Positions 39,792 through 48,719 of a stretch of DNA of 49,484 bases are shown piece by piece. How positions within the stretch are numbered: the first letter of the stretch is position 1; each line of letters begins with the position of its first letter. Source of the stretch: CAYUST01 sp964447535. Lineage in GTDB: Bacteria; Patescibacteriota; Gracilibacteria; Absconditabacterales; Absconditicoccaceae. The stretch spans positions 1 through 49,484 of the forward strand of contig CAYUST010000008.1 in the NCBI GenBank assembly GCA_964447535.1. Reading direction: 5' to 3'. The notes beneath the pieces were generated by a model. It saw only the letters and a list, made by a program, of their open reading frames with translations. It had not been told where the DNA came from and made no database searches. The translations under genes and the position numbers were made by a program.

Positions 39792-39820
39792 TGAATATAT
39801 CGTTTTATTTTACCTTTCTT

Positions 39821-40219
39821 ATGCATAGCCGTAGTAGCAGGCATTATCACAGATTACGTCACATTATCAAGCAGGCGAAGCATCACCTACGCTCGAATTT
39901 TGCTGGTGTGAGTTTCAAGTGGAGTAGTTCGTTTATTCCAAACGTTGTTTTGTGAATTGGTTTGGTATTTATTTGGAGAGGTATCCGAAACCTCATTGAT
40001 TTGTATTTCATCGTCCATGATCCCGTATTGTCTAATATCCTTTCAATTGTCATCTGATTACTCTTGCTCTACCTCCCAGATCAGTCGTTTGCACATCTAG
40101 GTGGCTATATCCAAGAATCCCTCGAACCTATAGTCAAAAGCCATGACCCACTGCAAGAACCAGCATCAGAGCCAACAAAATGAAATATTGACAAAGACTT
40201 GAAAAATGATATGAAATAA
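39821..40219 (+). CDS. Small two-helix membrane protein with basic N-terminus
   Basis: In this 132-residue protein a His/Arg-rich N-terminus (about 1-35) is followed by two hydrophobic segments (about 40-55 and 72-87) and a polar, acidic C-terminal tail. Three TGA are read as Gly, two of them inside the helices. It directly follows a terminator/promoter pair. No family recognised. Confidence 0.65.
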
Positions 40220-40252
40220 GTATAGACAAGCCTCACCAAAACAAATATATAA

Positions 40253-40549
40253 ATGTACTCAAGAACCATTATCTTCCCAGCAGCTAATTTAGTTGCACTC
40301 CAAAATTTTGCTCTCACTGGCCATCTGCGAGGATGGACCTCACTGGGCATTAACCTTCGTGATCAAATGAAGATCGTCGAGGTGGTGACCGGTCAACCAG
40401 TAGGCAATGCCACCATTTCCCAGTTCCGTCAGCGTGCGGAGCAGGCGATTATTTGGCTAAAGGCACTCCATTTGCCAGGAGTAAAGAAATACCTTGCTAA
40501 CCCAACCGTGGGGATGGTGAAGGGAAAAATGGTGCAGATCACCGTATAG
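40253..40549 (+). CDS. Unknown 98-residue basic protein
   Basis: This small soluble protein has a mixed strand-helix character (GHLRGWTSLGINL, FRQRAEQAIIWLKAL) and a Lys/Val-rich end; it has no TGA and no TM segment. Codon use is a little more GC-rich than its neighbours. It starts 34 bp after the previous gene. Function unknown. Confidence 0.6.
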   Translation: MYSRTIIFPAANLVALQNFALTGHLRGWTSLGINLRDQMKIVEVVTGQPVGNATISQFRQRAEQAIIWLKALHLPGVKKYLANPTVGMVKGKMVQITV

Positions 40550-40644
40550 TGTTTCTGTACCAACTTGCTGGTCCTTCGTATTTGGAGGGCCTTGCTTTGT
40601 ATAAGAAATATCTTACATATGAAGAATCTTTTATCTCATAGGAG

Positions 40645-40974
40645 ATGATGAACCGAGAGAGATTGGATGCCTATGGTGAAGCTCAAAAGAGAACAGAAGA
40701 GATACTCAGAGGATGGAGGAGTTCACTTTTGGCAGCACAAAAAATGTGTGCTGCGGAGGGTATTGCTTTCTCATCAAGAGCTAAGATTACTCTTTTGTGC
40801 TCAAAGGTGCTGGCACTTGTCTTGCAGGACGTACAAGAATGTCAGTACAAACAACTTGAGCCACGAGATGATGATCAGATTATCAAACAAATTGCACAAG
40901 TGATCGAAGAGGTTGAGAATGATATAGAAAAAGATACCCTGCACGATGATGACTTTGATACCTATCTCTACTAA
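40645..40974 (+). CDS. Unknown 109-residue helical protein
   Basis: The protein is predicted all-helical, with a basic N-terminal half and a very acidic C-terminal tail (Glu/Asp-rich, ending DTYLY). An AGGAG Shine-Dalgarno sequence at 40640-40644 sits close to a double ATG; spacing favours the second ATG (40648). No family recognised. Confidence 0.65.
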   Translation: MMNRERLDAYGEAQKRTEEILRGWRSSLLAAQKMCAAEGIAFSSRAKITLLCSKVLALVLQDVQECQYKQLEPRDDDQIIKQIAQVIEEVENDIEKDTLHDDDFDTYLY

Positions 40975-40997
40975 CTTCCCAAATTTGTAATCAACCT

Positions 40998-41534
40998 GTG
41001 ATATATGAAGAGCAGGAGAAGTTCATTACCAATCATCCAAAACAAAACGATATGCTACCTGAAAACAATTTTCTGTTTGTGACCGCACAGAGGAAAGCAG
41101 AGCTCTTTGTAAGTTGTTATTTCTTCTCTCCAAGCATCTCCCCCGATGAGGCAGTATCTCAATTGGCTCGAGAGGGTTGGGAGGTGCTTTCCAAGCACGC
41201 TATTGATCTTCGCTGGGAGAATATGTCCGATATATTCATCACCTATGCAAGAAAACTTACACTCATAGAAACTATGAAGTTGTCGGCTTCCTATTATTTG
41301 CAGGGAGTTGCTACCGCTCTCCGAAATTATGAGAAGATATATTTGATGAAACACAAAGCATCTTTATCATATGAGGAGATAGTCAGAGTCGGGTTTGATG
41401 AAAGTTGCCGAGTAGTTACTTTTGAAAATTATTCGCCAGAAGCAGATATGTTTTCCAACTTCTTCTTTTCCAAAGGAGTAGAGGCTGCTTTCAGTGCAGG
41501 GTATGGTGCTATGATGCCCTATACGCAAAATTAA
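40998..41534 (+). CDS. Unknown 178-residue protein
   Basis: This soluble protein is probably helical, with aromatic-rich segments. Its C-terminus resembles that of the 167-residue protein at 39225-39728. It has no in-frame TGA. It lies 23 bp after the preceding gene and is followed by a perfect palindromic terminator, so the 40253-41534 genes may form one transcript. Function unknown. Confidence 0.65.
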   Translation: MIYEEQEKFITNHPKQNDMLPENNFLFVTAQRKAELFVSCYFFSPSISPDEAVSQLAREGWEVLSKHAIDLRWENMSDIFITYARKLTLIETMKLSASYYLQGVATALRNYEKIYLMKHKASLSYEEIVRVGFDESCRVVTFENYSPEADMFSNFFFSKGVEAAFSAGYGAMMPYTQN

Positions 41535-41557
41535 AGGCTAGCTAAATGGCCATACAA

Positions 41558-41584
41558 GGTGCTGCATGCAGCACCTTTTTTTTT
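41558..41584 (+). terminator. Terminator after the 178-residue gene
   Basis: Palindrome GGTGCTGCATGCAGCACC followed by nine T. Confidence 0.85.
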
Positions 41585-41587
41585 CTC

Positions 41588-41619
41588 AAAAAAAAACACG
41601 AGGCGGATTCCGACTCGTG
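41588..41619 (-). terminator. Terminator of the small basic protein gene
   Basis: Minus strand: stem CACGAG / CTCGTG extended by a partly paired GC-rich loop, followed by an eight- to nine-T run. Confidence 0.75.
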
Positions 41620-41642
41620 CTTCCTACTACTGACTCAGCTCC

Positions 41643-41810
41643 TTAGGGAGCTGTCAAATTCTTTTCGATCCCAGCTGCATTTGGTGTGCTGGGTGTTTTT
41701 TGCCCCTGAGGGCGTGTTTCTTTTTCGAGATGTTTGATACCCGCTTCGGGTATCTTTCGCTCGAATACTTTTTCGCCCTGAGCATTGATAAACGTTTTCT
41801 TTCTTGCCAT
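41643..41810 (-). CDS. Small basic protein (55 residues)
   Basis: The frame runs ATG to TAA and encodes a Lys/Pro-rich soluble peptide (MARKKTFINAQGEKVF at the start) with no TM segment. A short inverted repeat in the coding region (GATACCCGAAGCGGGTATC) is conspicuous. It has its own terminator and faces the previous plus-strand operon. It is below usual length cut-offs; function unknown. Confidence 0.55.
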   Translation of the reverse strand: MARKKTFINAQGEKVFERKIPEAGIKHLEKETRPQGQKTPSTPNAAGIEKNLTAP

Positions 41811-41993
41811 GATGATGTTTTTTTAATCGATACGTATATGTTCGACAAATGCAAGAGAAAGATGAATAAAATATAATAACAAGTTTATGTCAACATACGA
41901 AAAGAGTAGATAGTATGCTCATTTAGCGTACTTGTACTTGAAAATGTTCTCTATTCTGGTAGAGTGTTTATATTTATTTTTGCTCGAAGAGAG

Positions 41994-43466
41994 ATGTGAT
42001 TATCTCTTCGTCCAGATCAGAAAAAATATCTTCTCATTCCCGTTCTCTTGGGCTGTTCGTTTTTTGTGGACCACTACAAAGGGCGCATTTGAACTACCTT
42101 GCAAGCAGACGCCTCCTTGACGTTAGTTGACCCAACACGTGAGAGAGAACTCAGACCTACACCTCCCACATCTCCTTTGCAGCATTTTCATCAACACGTA
42201 CGTACGTGGGTAAGGCGTCCAGCTGAAAAAAGTATCTTTGCGTTAGTAGACCAACATCCACAACTTGAGATGAAAGTCCCACTTCCACCTCTGGAGACTA
42301 TATCTTCTGCTACGGACTTTTTGGGAGAGAAATGAGCATACAAGTGAACGACAAATCTAGCACGTATCCTTGACCACTGTCATGACACCTGGAGCGAGGT
42401 ATCATCCTATCTCAGCAAACGAGCTAGGCAAAGAAATCGTACCGCATTCCCTGCATATCAGCGATACGTAAAACTACAATACGCATACGCAAAGCATGCT
42501 TCTGGCAAGACGTATCTTTTAGCACCAACTTTTTTCAAGTATATTGATGAGTTGGGTGACGAAGACGTTATTGAGGCATTGCTAGCATTGTATTCAGTTG
42601 CACCACACACTTCTGTACCTGACTTCGTCTCTTTTGATCAAGATTCTACTCGGTCTCAGCAACGACGTCTCGAAAAGGACAATGTCTGTCAAACAATAGA
42701 AACAGAACATCTCCCTCATGCTCACGCCGAGAATATTCTCACCAACGCTGGTATGATCGTCTGTTCTTCTTTTTATGGATTTGATGAATGTGGTAGAGAA
42801 GCAAATACCACTAGGACCTGTTTACATGGCCTACAACCTATTGTACTCACGTGATGTGCCTTACTGAAGCAGCAGGTTCAAGAAGCATTTACTTTATCTA
42901 GACCACCGCAACTGGTCATTAGATGAGGTACAGAAACGGGGCACGACGGTGAAACTACCTGGGTAGCAGGACAAATGGCACCTCAATTCAATCACAAGAT
43001 CACTCTGACGTGATGAAGACATCATTTTTCACAAGGCCGTCTCCAAGGTGCGTACAAATTATTTGCGCTCCATGGATTTGGTAATGCAATTGATATTGGC
43101 ATATATGATGCCCCTACTGCCTGGGCATTGCATGCATTTTTGGATGAAGGTACACCACTGATTTATGGGTTTCGCTATCGTGCCCTCTGACCTGATTGTT
43201 TTGTCATTGCCCAATCGCATGGCAAGGGTGCTTGATTACATCATCATGTGAGTTTCGTGTCAGCTGCTGATATGCAGTACATTTTGGATGATTTGCGTGG
43301 TGAGGGGCGTAGCAGACGTATTGATCCACATGATACCTTGATGCATCAGATGGAGCAACAATCCGAATCTGAGGATACTCTCCAACTTCGTATCTTGTAC
43401 GATTCTCTCATTTCTACACTCCCCAAAGAATCTCCCCTAGATACCTTATCACCTCCTGACAAATAA
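41994..43466 (+). CDS. Predicted lipoprotein with LAS-type (M15/lysostaphin/hedgehog) metallopeptidase signature
   Basis: This 490-residue protein, with about nine TGA read as Gly, starts at ATG 41994 after a purine-rich GAAGAGAG. The N-terminus has a basic stretch and a hydrophobic segment ending LLGC (lipobox-like, about residue 20). The C-terminal domain contains HGFGNAID (His360, Asp367), matching the HxxGxAxD zinc site of M15 peptidases, and a triple His (416-418, in GLHHHVSF) that provides the HxH of the LAS superfamily. Upstream, GGTETGHDGE and GGRHHFSQG are Gly/His-rich. Such enzymes cut peptidoglycan cross-links or stem peptides. The middle region is unrecognised. A role in wall remodelling or lysis of a neighbouring cell is inferred. 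Confidence 0.7.
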
Positions 43467-43527
43467 TCTTGCAATTTTTTTTGGTTCTCGTACAAAACAC
43501 CTATCTCTTTTACTTCTTTCTCTCTGT

Positions 43528-43707
43528 ATGATGCGAGCAAATGGACGAGATGATAAACAATTGCCCAACCGTGATGATGAAGATGACATGATGATTGGCG
43601 ATGACTATGATGATGAGGACGATAACGATGATTTTCCTCTAGATGATGACGATGAGGCAGCATACGAAGACGGTGAGCGTATCACCTACGGATTGCCCAA
43701 AGAATAG
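43528..43707 (+). CDS. Very acidic small protein (Asp-rich)
   Basis: This 59-residue protein from ATG to TAG has about one-third Asp, with a conserved-looking tail ITYGLPKE. It lies 61 bp after the peptidase lipoprotein on the same strand and is followed by a terminator. It could bind cations or act as an acidic partner. No family recognised; composition alone cannot exclude a chance frame. Confidence 0.55.
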   Translation: MMRANGRDDKQLPNRDDEDDMMIGDDYDDEDDNDDFPLDDDDEAAYEDGERITYGLPKE

Positions 43708-43723
43708 TTTTTTATACTAACCT

Positions 43724-43751
43724 AAAAATGACTACTTGTAGTCATTTTTTT
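43724..43751. terminator. Bidirectional terminator
   Basis: Stem AAAAATGACTA / TAGTCATTTTT with flanking A and T runs, between convergent genes. Confidence 0.8.
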
Positions 43752-43768
43752 GATGTGTGAACTATTTT

Positions 43769-44782
43769 TTATATACGAAGTTTGTTAATCAAGTCGCTAA
43801 TACCTGCATGTATGGCTGATCCTGGGAGAGAAAGTGCAGTGAGTTGTTGTGAAGCTACTTCTAGGAGGCGAGTCACTTCTTGCTTTCCGTAGTCGAGAGC
43901 GCCAGAGCGTTCGATGAGTGCGGTAGCTATTGATTGTTCCTCTGGAGAGAGGAGTTTTCAGCGATATCCAGCAAGTTGTTGGCGGTCAGTTGCCTCGAGA
44001 TGAGCAAGCGCATATCGCAGGAGCAAGGTTTGATTTCCTTCGTGAAGATCTGAGAAGCACGTTTTGTTGTCATGTCCTCATATGAGATCCAGATAATCAT
44101 CTCTGAGTTGATAGGCAAGTCAGAGTGATATACCCAATTCTTCCCACCCGGTGATATCGCTACTTCATCACAATGTTGCGCCTACCATCAGTGGTTTACA
44201 AAACGTATAATGAGCACTTTTGAAGGTATCTTTGGCAATAATAGTGCTATTGTTCTCCTGGAGAGGACTATGAGAGAGATGAATGTCTCAGCTTTGACCA
44301 ATCATTACTTCATCAAGCATACGGAAGAAAAGATCTTGTGCCTTGGGATCTGTAATTGCTTGAGTAAATATTTGTGTCGCCCAGGCGAGGACTAGATCGC
44401 CCACCAAAATAGCTTGACTCATCGCAGGCTCTACCTGTGCATAGGAGTTCATTTTTTGAATAGCTAGATGATAGGTGGGAGATCCGTGTCTGGTGATTCC
44501 CTGGTCCATCACATCATCGTGAATGAGTGCAAACGTGTGGACAAGTTCATGAGCTATACAGGCAGCTTGGAGCTGTTCTGCACTGAGACGAGTAGTTTCG
44601 TTGGCAAGCAAAAAAACGAGGTACGGTCTCACACGCTTCCCTTGTTGTATAAACTGCGCAAGATAGGCTCGCATAGCATCTGTTGCTGTAGCATGGGTAA
44701 GTGTACTTACGCTAGCCAGTTTTTGGGCAACAAACACGTGTAGTCGCGAGTCAAAATCTTTTCTAAAGACTTCCAAGAGCAT
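43769..44782 (-). CDS. Trans-polyprenyl diphosphate synthase
   Basis: This 337-residue protein has about seven TGA read as Gly. First Asp-rich motif: ALIHDDVMDQG (DDxxD) followed by RHGSPT. Second: YQLRDDYLDLIG. The GKRVRPYL motif near the N-terminus binds diphosphate. It is a head-to-tail prenyl chain elongating enzyme (FPP/GGPP/longer) that would feed undecaprenyl or quinone side-chain synthesis. Chain length cannot be judged safely. The promoter overlaps the end of nrdA upstream, so it is transcribed separately from the RNR genes. Confidence 0.92.
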
Positions 44783-44813
44783 AAATAAACGTAAAGGACA
44801 AACAAATGCGTCC

Positions 44814-44841
44814 CGTATAATGAAACAGGTAGATAAGTCAA
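44814..44841 (-). promoter_or_regulatory. Promoter of the polyprenyl synthase gene
   Basis: Minus strand: -35 TTGACT (44836-44841), 16-bp spacer, -10 TATACG (44814-44819), just beyond the nrdA stop. Confidence 0.65.
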
Positions 44842-44848
44842 TAGAAAG

Positions 44849-47365
44849 CTATTGGCAGCTAGTACACATTACCTTTTCAAAAGGATCAATAGGGCATGCA
44901 CCGTTGTAGAGAGTACCTGCTTTGAGCTGATCGACATATTCATCTCATTTGGAGGATCTCATTTGTTGTTCGAGATCTATCTTTTGTTCTGCAGTCAATT
45001 GTTTTGGATCGAGTCCACGGAAACCATGAGTAGTGGGTTGTGTTGTTTCTGAAGTAGGTGTACCCAATCCTGCAGTCGTAGTCGATGCAGCAACTGCCTT
45101 GCCAAAACCAGTTCTTTCTCCTCTCTTGTTGATCTTTTGGTTATATTTTTCTCCTTGGATAGTCTTTTCGATGAAGCAGTAGTAGGTGGATTTGAGACCT
45201 TGTTGCCATGCATAGACGTAGATGTCAAAGAGGTTATCCCTGAGTTCTTCCTTGATATACATGTTTCTCGAGATACTTTGGTCTACATGTTTCTGCCAGA
45301 CGGCAGCTATATCCACTTGTGAGAAAGGTGTTGTTTCATAGACTGTTTTGAAAATTTGTTTATCGAGGTGTCCATCAAGTTCAGCGATATGTTGAACACT
45401 ACCTCCGTGAGCAATTATCTTGTTCTTGATTTCTTCATTTCGCATACCTGCTTCCTTGAGTTGATCAACGAGCTGTTTGACGATGATAGTGTATTTGCCA
45501 CTGAGCGTTTCTCTCGAGTAGACGTTTGCAAAGAAGGTCTCGATACCACTAGAAGTACCAGCGATATTGCTAATAGACGCAGTGGGGGCAATAGCAAGCA
45601 AGAGCGCATTTCTTCTTGGTCCATAGCTGTAGCGATCTGCTGACCAATCACCAAATGTGCCTCTCTCAGTAGCAAGTTGTGCAGATGCTGCAAGTGCTTC
45701 TGCATAGATAAATCCGCCTAGCTGATCTGACAAAGTGAGTGCGTCTTTGTGTTCGTATGGTATATGTAATTGAATCAACAATTCACCCAATCCCATGACA
45801 CCCAATCCCAATGGTCTGAGGTCGAGTGAGTTCTTTTTGGATGCCTCTGAAGGATAGTAGTTGATATCCAAAACATTATCGAGTGCTCTAATCGCTGTGT
45901 GGACAGTATCTTTGAGTTCTTCCCAATTGATGAGGTTTGCTTTTTGTTCAACACTCATCTGTTTGAGATCAACTTGGTGAGTCAGTTTGGTATCAATAAT
46001 ACGTGCAAGATTGATAGAAGCGAGTGTACACACTGCAGTACTTCCTTCGTTGTTGGGGATACTGATCTCAGTACAGAGATTAGATGAATGAATGAGGCTA
46101 TAGTTGGGTGCTTGATTTTTTTCGTTGTGTCTGTCCTTGAAGTTGAGCCAGTAGTTACCTGTCTTTGCAGCTCTCATGAGCATATCTCTGTAGAGGTCCT
46201 GTGCTCTTACTTTTTTGAATAATTTGATATCACCTGCATCAGCACGATCACATATTGCCTGGTAGGCTGCAGAAAATTCTTTACCCCAGGTGGTGGTAAG
46301 CTCGGGACACTCTGCTGGGTCTACCAAATACCAGTTATCATCGTGAATGACTCTTTGCATGAATTCATCAGGAATCCAACATGCGGTATTGAGGCTTCTC
46401 GTTCTGACATAGTCATTACCGTTGGTTTCTTTGAGATCGAGGAATTCTTCGAAGTTGTAATGCCATGGCTCCATATAGATCACCTGTGATGATCTTCTTC
46501 TGCCTCCTTGCATAATGGAGTTGATAACGGTGTCGAAAATTTTGATGAAGGGGATAGGACCACTAGACTTAGCGTTGAGTGATTTGATATGAGAACCACT
46601 TGCTCTGAGCTTGGTGATAGAGGTGCCTACGCCACCTGCAAATTTAGCAAAATACGCCGTCTCTGTAGCCTTTTCCATAATACTTTCCATACTATCTTCC
46701 AAGACATTTATGTAACAACTACTCAATTGTGAGTGAGGGGTACCTGCATTGTAGAGGGTAGGTGTTGAGTGAATGTATTTCAATTGTGCAAATTTCTTGT
46801 AGAGTTTGAGGGTGTAGCTTTCTTTGTCTGCTTCGAGCAAAGAGAGTCCCATAGCCACTCTCATCCACATCCATTGCGGTTTTTCAATGATAGCTTTTTG
46901 ACGATTTTTGACGAGGTATCTATCTTGGAGGGTATCAAGTCCAAAATAGTTAAACTCCTTGTCAAAATCATAGTTGATACTGAGTTCGAGTGTGTCGAGA
47001 TCGAAATTGAGGAGATCAGAACTCAATAATTTTTCTTGTACTGCAAACTCAATATACTCTCTGAAGCTTTTGAAATAGGTATTGACGCTTTTGTTGATGA
47101 TTTTCACGAGCTGTGCCGTAGCGATAGCATCATAAATAGCATCATCACTAATCAATCCTTCAATAGCTTTGAGCAATAAACGATCAATTTCGTTGGTGCT
47201 GATTTGATCGGGAAGTTTGAGCTCAAAATTTTTGATAATTTTGAACATAGGAATGAATGGGTCACTCAATTTGAGTGGCTCTATCACCTGTTGAATTGCC
47301 TGGATAATCTTCTCTGTTTGAAAAATTTCTTGTGTCCCATCTCTGTGAATAACGACTTTTGCCAT
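44849..47365 (-). CDS. nrdA: Class I ribonucleoside-diphosphate reductase large subunit
   Basis: This 838-residue protein has an N-terminal ATP-cone (KVVIHRDGTQEIF...), then the catalytic barrel with TPTLYNAGTPHSQLSSCY (first redox Cys), SSNLCTEI (radical-site Cys) and the later PTASISNIAGTS loop. A TGA at 44945, if taken as stop, would remove the tail. Read as Gly, the protein continues 31 residues and ends MCTSCQ, the CxxC tail that is re-reduced by thioredoxin/glutaredoxin. This is strong support for Gly decoding. It reduces ribonucleotides to deoxyribonucleotides with NrdB. It is 36 bp downstream of nrdB; the order is nrdB-nrdA on one transcript. Confidence 0.96.
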
Positions 47366-47401
47366 GATACCCGTTGTAGTTAGGAAGAAATAAAAGAGTA
47401 T

Positions 47402-48382
47402 TTAGAAGTTAGTGTATTGGTTTGGAGTGGTCTCAAAGAAGTTTTGGAGAGTCATCAAGTCTTGTTTTTCTAGGAATTTAATAGGATTGTGGTCTATATG
47501 ATAATGAGGTGGGAAACCAAGTTCTTCGAGCCTTCTGTCGGTTACATATTTGAGGTAATTCTCCATTTCGTTGTAACTGAGTCCAAAGATTTGTCTCTCG
47601 CCAAGTAAGCTCTTGAGGAAGAGGAGTTCAAGCTCTGTCCCATCTACAATACATTGTTGGACATTTTGAACGAAGACATGATCTTGGGTGATTTCAGGAT
47701 TTTCTTCAAGAATGCCTAGTACCATCTCCACACCGAGTCTCATATGGAAACTTTCATCGATCAAGATAAGGTCTACGCCATTACAGATATTGGTCATTTT
47801 ACCAGTCTCTCTCATAGCGAAGAAGAGCGCAAAACCACTATAAAACCAAGTGCCTTCTTGGATAACATTATTGATCAAAATGGCCATCAAAATTGCTTTT
47901 TTCCCTTCGAGGGTGTCAGGATCTACGCCACCATTGCTTACAGAAATCTTGTTCGCATAATGAGCTACCATTTCTTGTTTTTTCTTGATGAGAGGATTTT
48001 TTTCGGCAATGAGATACAGTGTTTCGTGGTCGAGGTTGAAACTATTGAGAATGATTTCAAAAAAGTCACTGTGAATATCCTCCATGAACATCTGGATAGT
48101 CATGGCCATTTTGGCCCTAGGGTCAATTACATATGGATAGAATGATTCACCCAACACATTTTGTACCAAGAGTTCTGTAGTAGTGAAATAAGCAACGAGT
48201 TGGTGGAAAAGTTCTTTTTCATCATTTGCCAATGATTGATAGTCATTGATATCTTGTTGAATATTAATCTCCTCGGGAAACCAAACTGCCTGTTTTTGTT
48301 TGGTGTACAAATCTTTGAATACACTTTGTCTATTGCTTACCTTGGTACCATCTAATACATGCTTCTTTCAAATAATAGTCAT
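47402..48382 (-). CDS. nrdB: Class I ribonucleotide reductase small subunit with Phe at the radical position
   Basis: This 326-residue protein starts at ATG 48382; a TGA read as Gly (MTIIGKKHVLDG) joins the true start to the body. Metal ligands are visible with E. coli-like spacing: Glu70 (TTTELL, where E. coli has Asp84), Glu101 and His104 (EDIHSD), Glu176 (QEGTWFYSGFA), and Glu210 and His213 (DESFHM). The residue four after the first His, the stable-radical Tyr122 in E. coli, is Phe108. Glu as first ligand plus Phe at the radical site is the pattern of class Ic (Chlamydia-type Mn/Fe) subunits. The C-terminal peptide ending YTNF should dock into NrdA. Confidence 0.94.
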
Positions 48383-48719
48383 AGTGAACAATTATATTGA
48401 GATAAATAAAATCAACGACTAAGAAAAATATGGCACATCTCTTTACGACACGTAATTTTTGAATAAACACAATATATAGTAGCAGTTTTCTATTTTTATC
48501 TACAAGATGTAGTACTTGTAGTTAGACGCACCACATTTTCAAGAGTGAAAAACTTAAAATTTTTTTATTTAAATGTGCAATCTATAGCCATTTTTGTTCA
48601 CTCTCTCCTTTGTTGTACGAAGTGATAGCCTTTTTTGATAACAATAGGTTATCACATCGTTGCTTGATTTATCATAATTTGGCTTTTCAAAGCTACTTTT
48701 GAGTGCATTTTTCGTCTAG
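48383..48719. other. Noncoding region upstream of nrdB
   Basis: This stretch of about 340 bp has no supported gene. It contains a minus-strand -10 box TATAAT (48391-48396) near nrdB without a good -35, a partial NrdR-like box and an inverted repeat (48500-48521). The rest is A/T-rich. Confidence 0.6.
48467..48482. promoter_or_regulatory. Possible NrdR box upstream of nrdB
   Basis: ACACAATATATAGTAG resembles the NrdR consensus ACACWATATATWGTGT, with mismatches only at the right end. It lies about 85-100 bp upstream of the nrdB start. A second candidate inverted repeat CTACAAG-N8-CTTGTAG follows at 48500-48521. NrdR represses RNR genes; whether this genome has NrdR is not visible here. Confidence 0.4.
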
